A stretch of DNA of 34,387 nucleotides from Acidimicrobiaceae bacterium (lineage in GTDB: Bacteria; Actinomycetota; Acidimicrobiia; Acidimicrobiales; RAAP-2), in contig PMFA01000008.1 in the NCBI GenBank assembly GCA_003155915.1, forward strand, positions 1-34,387, in the 5' to 3' direction. Below are positions 32,434 through 34,387 of this stretch, in pieces. The notes beneath the pieces were generated by a model. It worked only from the letters and a program-made list of their open reading frames with translations. It had not been told where the DNA came from and did no database searches. The first letter of the stretch is position 1. Every line of letters starts with the position of its first letter. Made by a program: the position numbers and the translations under genes.

Positions 32434-34365
32434 ATGAGTGACAAGGGAAGCGGTCCACACATCCATACCGAGAGTGCATCCTCGGCCGCAGACGAAAGAG
32501 CGATTTCAAGCGAACTACTCAGTGCCGTCGTTTCACTCATCCCCGACGCGTCGGTGGTGGTTGACGAAGACGGCGTCATTGTCTCGGTGAACCAGCACGC
32601 CGAGGAGTTGTTCGGATATCCGCTCGGTTCGCTCGCCGGGATCAAGATTGAAACCCTCCTGCCGGAAAGAGCCCGCAGCCGCCACCGACAACACCGGTCA
32701 GCCTTCAATGCGCAGGCCCGCAGTCGTCCGATGGGAGAAGGCCTGGAGTTGACCGGTCGCCGTCGCGACGGCAGCGAATTCCCGATCGACATAAGTTTGG
32801 CGCCCATCGTCAGCGCGGGCGAGCAGTTGGTGATCGCGGCCGTGCGCGACGTCACCGAACAGAGGAGGGCGAGCGCGACGAGCGCGGAATTGGCGACGAT
32901 CGTTCGTTCAACGTCGGACGCGATCATTTCAACGACCCTGGACGGACGGATCACAAATTGGAATCCTGCATCCGAGTCACTACTTGGGTATCGATCGGAA
33001 CAAGTTCTAGGACTGCACATTTCGACGTTGGTGCCTGATAATGCCTCTCGGATCCTCGAGGACCTCCTGGACGCCGCGACCCAGGAAAAATACCGTGAGG
33101 CACTTCTGACGAAGTGGATCCACCTCGACGCCCACGAGGTCGACGCGTCGGTGTCAATCTCGTTGCTCAAGGATCAGAGTTCCACGATCCTGGGCTTTTG
33201 CTACGTGATTCGTGACAACACGGAGCGCAAGAGGGCCGAAGACGATCTCCATCGATTACTCGAGGAAGAAGAGCGCCTACAGCGTCAACACGCGATGACG
33301 TCGGAGGTCAGACTCGTCCTCTTGTCCGGCGCGTCGCTCGAAGAATCGTTGACACTGATCTGTGAACGGGCATCGGAGTTCGTTGGAGCTACGGCGGTTG
33401 CCATCACCGTCAAAGATGAGCGTGGCCTACACGTCGTCGCGGGCGTTGGCCCCGTCGCGGCAATGATTGGGACTCCTCTTCCACCCGGAACCTCATTCTC
33501 AGAAGAAGTCATTGAACGCGGTGAAGCGCTCGACACACCGCGACGCGGCGATCGCTCGCGCGTCCAAGTTCCGGAAGACCTGCCGGGCGGCCCCATGCTG
33601 GGTATTCCGTTGTTGATTGCTGGTGCCGTTTCCGGGTCACTCACGTTTATCCGACCGGGCGACGCACCCGACTTTGACGCCAACGCACGCATCTTCGCCG
33701 AGGCAATCGGAGCTCAGGCAGCGTTGGCCTTCGAGTTGGATCGGGCGCGCAAGGGTCGAGAACAAATGATGTTGCTCAGCGATCGCGACCGCATTGCCCG
33801 AGATCTCCACGATCACGTCATCCAACAACTCTTCGCCACGGGCTTGGGATTGCAGTCATCGCTTATGTGGGTCAAGGAGGAGATGACCCGCGAAAGGATT
33901 TCGAGGTCAATCGACGTATTGGATGACACGATTCGAGAAATTCGCAATACGATTTTCAGTCTCTCGCAACCGATTGGCGGCGGTCAAGCTTTGCGAGTGG
34001 AACTCTCGCAGATCGTCGAAGGTTCGAGCGTGGTATTGGGATTCTCACCCACATTGGAGATCATCGGCCTCACGGATGAAGGCCTGCCCGATCAGCTCGT
34101 TCCACACGTGCTCGCGTGTGCCCGCGAAGCGCTCTCCAATGTTGGTCGTCACGCCCACGCCCAATCGGTACTTGTCTGTCTCAACGTGGACCTCGAGACG
34201 GTGCACCTCAAAGTTGTCGACGACGGCGTCGGGATTGGATCGCCCGAACGCTCGAGTGGGCTAAAGAACCTGCGTGAACGCGCTTCTCTGTTTCAAGGAT
34301 CGCTCACACTTTCCAACATGCCCGAAGGCGGTACCAGTCTTGACTGGGTGGCTTCACTTTCATAA
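32434..34365 (+). CDS. PAS-PAS-GAF sensor histidine kinase, DosS/DevS-like transmitter
   Basis: A 643-residue soluble kinase with no membrane segment. PAS1 spans about 25-145, PAS2 about 150-270, a coiled coil about 265-295, GAF about 300-435, the HisKA_3 dimerisation helix holds phospho-acceptor His459 in RDLHDHVIQQLFATGLGLQ, and the ATPase domain has Asn569 (EALSNVGRHA), DDGVGIG and SGLKNLRERA. The transmitter wording closely follows mycobacterial DosS/DosT, which phosphorylate the LuxR-type regulator DosR; those have two GAF domains rather than PAS-PAS-GAF. In PAS1, His84 (ERARSRHRQH) aligns with the FixL haem ligand. The start is uncertain: ATG 32434, GTG 32428 or TTG 32416. A partner regulator probably follows beyond the window. 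Confidence 0.9.
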   Translation: MSDKGSGPHIHTESASSAADERAISSELLSAVVSLIPDASVVVDEDGVIVSVNQHAEELFGYPLGSLAGIKIETLLPERARSRHRQHRSAFNAQARSRPMGEGLELTGRRRDGSEFPIDISLAPIVSAGEQLVIAAVRDVTEQRRASATSAELATIVRSTSDAIISTTLDGRITNWNPASESLLGYRSEQVLGLHISTLVPDNASRILEDLLDAATQEKYREALLTKWIHLDAHEVDASVSISLLKDQSSTILGFCYVIRDNTERKRAEDDLHRLLEEEERLQRQHAMTSEVRLVLLSGASLEESLTLICERASEFVGATAVAITVKDERGLHVVAGVGPVAAMIGTPLPPGTSFSEEVIERGEALDTPRRGDRSRVQVPEDLPGGPMLGIPLLIAGAVSGSLTFIRPGDAPDFDANARIFAEAIGAQAALAFELDRARKGREQMMLLSDRDRIARDLHDHVIQQLFATGLGLQSSLMWVKEEMTRERISRSIDVLDDTIREIRNTIFSLSQPIGGGQALRVELSQIVEGSSVVLGFSPTLEIIGLTDEGLPDQLVPHVLACAREALSNVGRHAHAQSVLVCLNVDLETVHLKVVDDGVGIGSPERSSGLKNLRERASLFQGSLTLSNMPEGGTSLDWVASLS

Positions 34366-34387
34366 GTCAGATTCGCGACCAACGAGG

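Noticed and set aside
32229-33170. 313-codon minus-strand ORF opposite the sensor kinase
   Set aside because: It is antisense to conserved PAS domains; long antisense frames are expected in GC-rich genes and the product has no recognisable domain.

Overview
The window is GC-rich DNA with short intergenic gaps, many 1-4 bp stop/start overlaps, several GTG starts and at least one apparently leaderless gene. Together with the gene families (mycobacterial-type NADP-linked [NiFe] hydrogenase, DosS-like kinase, universal stress proteins) this suggests an actinobacterium, possibly of the Acidimicrobiia. That placement is inference. No rRNA, tRNA, CRISPR array or insertion sequence was seen.

Left part (1-6.7 kb): a decayed aldehyde dehydrogenase remnant, an Old Yellow Enzyme reductase (minus strand), and a divergent plus-strand cluster with a sulfonate/nitrate-type ABC importer (binding protein, permease, ATPase), an NtaA/DszA-type flavin monooxygenase and a TauD-type dioxygenase broken by an apparent single-base frameshift. 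This looks like a scavenging and oxidation module for organosulfur or similar compounds. A perfect 8-bp-arm palindrome lies over the divergent promoter.

Centre (7.0-14.6 kb): a nine-gene translationally coupled operon. It encodes a group 3b-like [NiFe] hydrogenase (beta, gamma, delta and alpha subunits), a stand-alone cyclic-nucleotide-binding-fold protein, a maturation endopeptidase, HypC, an EamA transporter and an uncharacterised protein. Downstream are a convergent Hsp20 gene and a TetR/epoxide-hydrolase pair with a striking duplicated palindromic operator.

Right part (17.4-34.4 kb): a DnaQ-type exonuclease coupled to a cNMP-CBS-DUF294 protein; a universal stress protein; an ABC-2 exporter and an MFS exporter; an operon of a newly noticed 48-residue His-rich ORF, a GNAT acetyltransferase, an HDAC-like deacetylase and a second universal stress protein; aldehyde dehydrogenase + DUF779; a zinc alcohol dehydrogenase; a membrane diguanylate cyclase; and a PAS-PAS-GAF histidine kinase with a DosS/DevS-like transmitter. 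A response regulator probably lies just beyond the right edge.

The most interesting reading is that 7-34 kb is a dormancy/hypoxia island controlled by a DosR-like regulator. A 15-bp motif, R-K-GAC-N4-K-N-CCCT, closely resembling the mycobacterial DosR box, was found upstream of the hydrogenase operon, between the first universal stress protein and the ABC exporter, upstream of the small-ORF/GNAT/HDAC operon and upstream of the diguanylate cyclase. Weaker versions lie before Hsp20, between the aldehyde and alcohol dehydrogenases, and before the kinase. The first PAS domain of the kinase has a His aligned with the FixL haem ligand, so kinase, motif and target genes could form one oxygen- or redox-responsive circuit. 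Kinase control of these boxes is inference.
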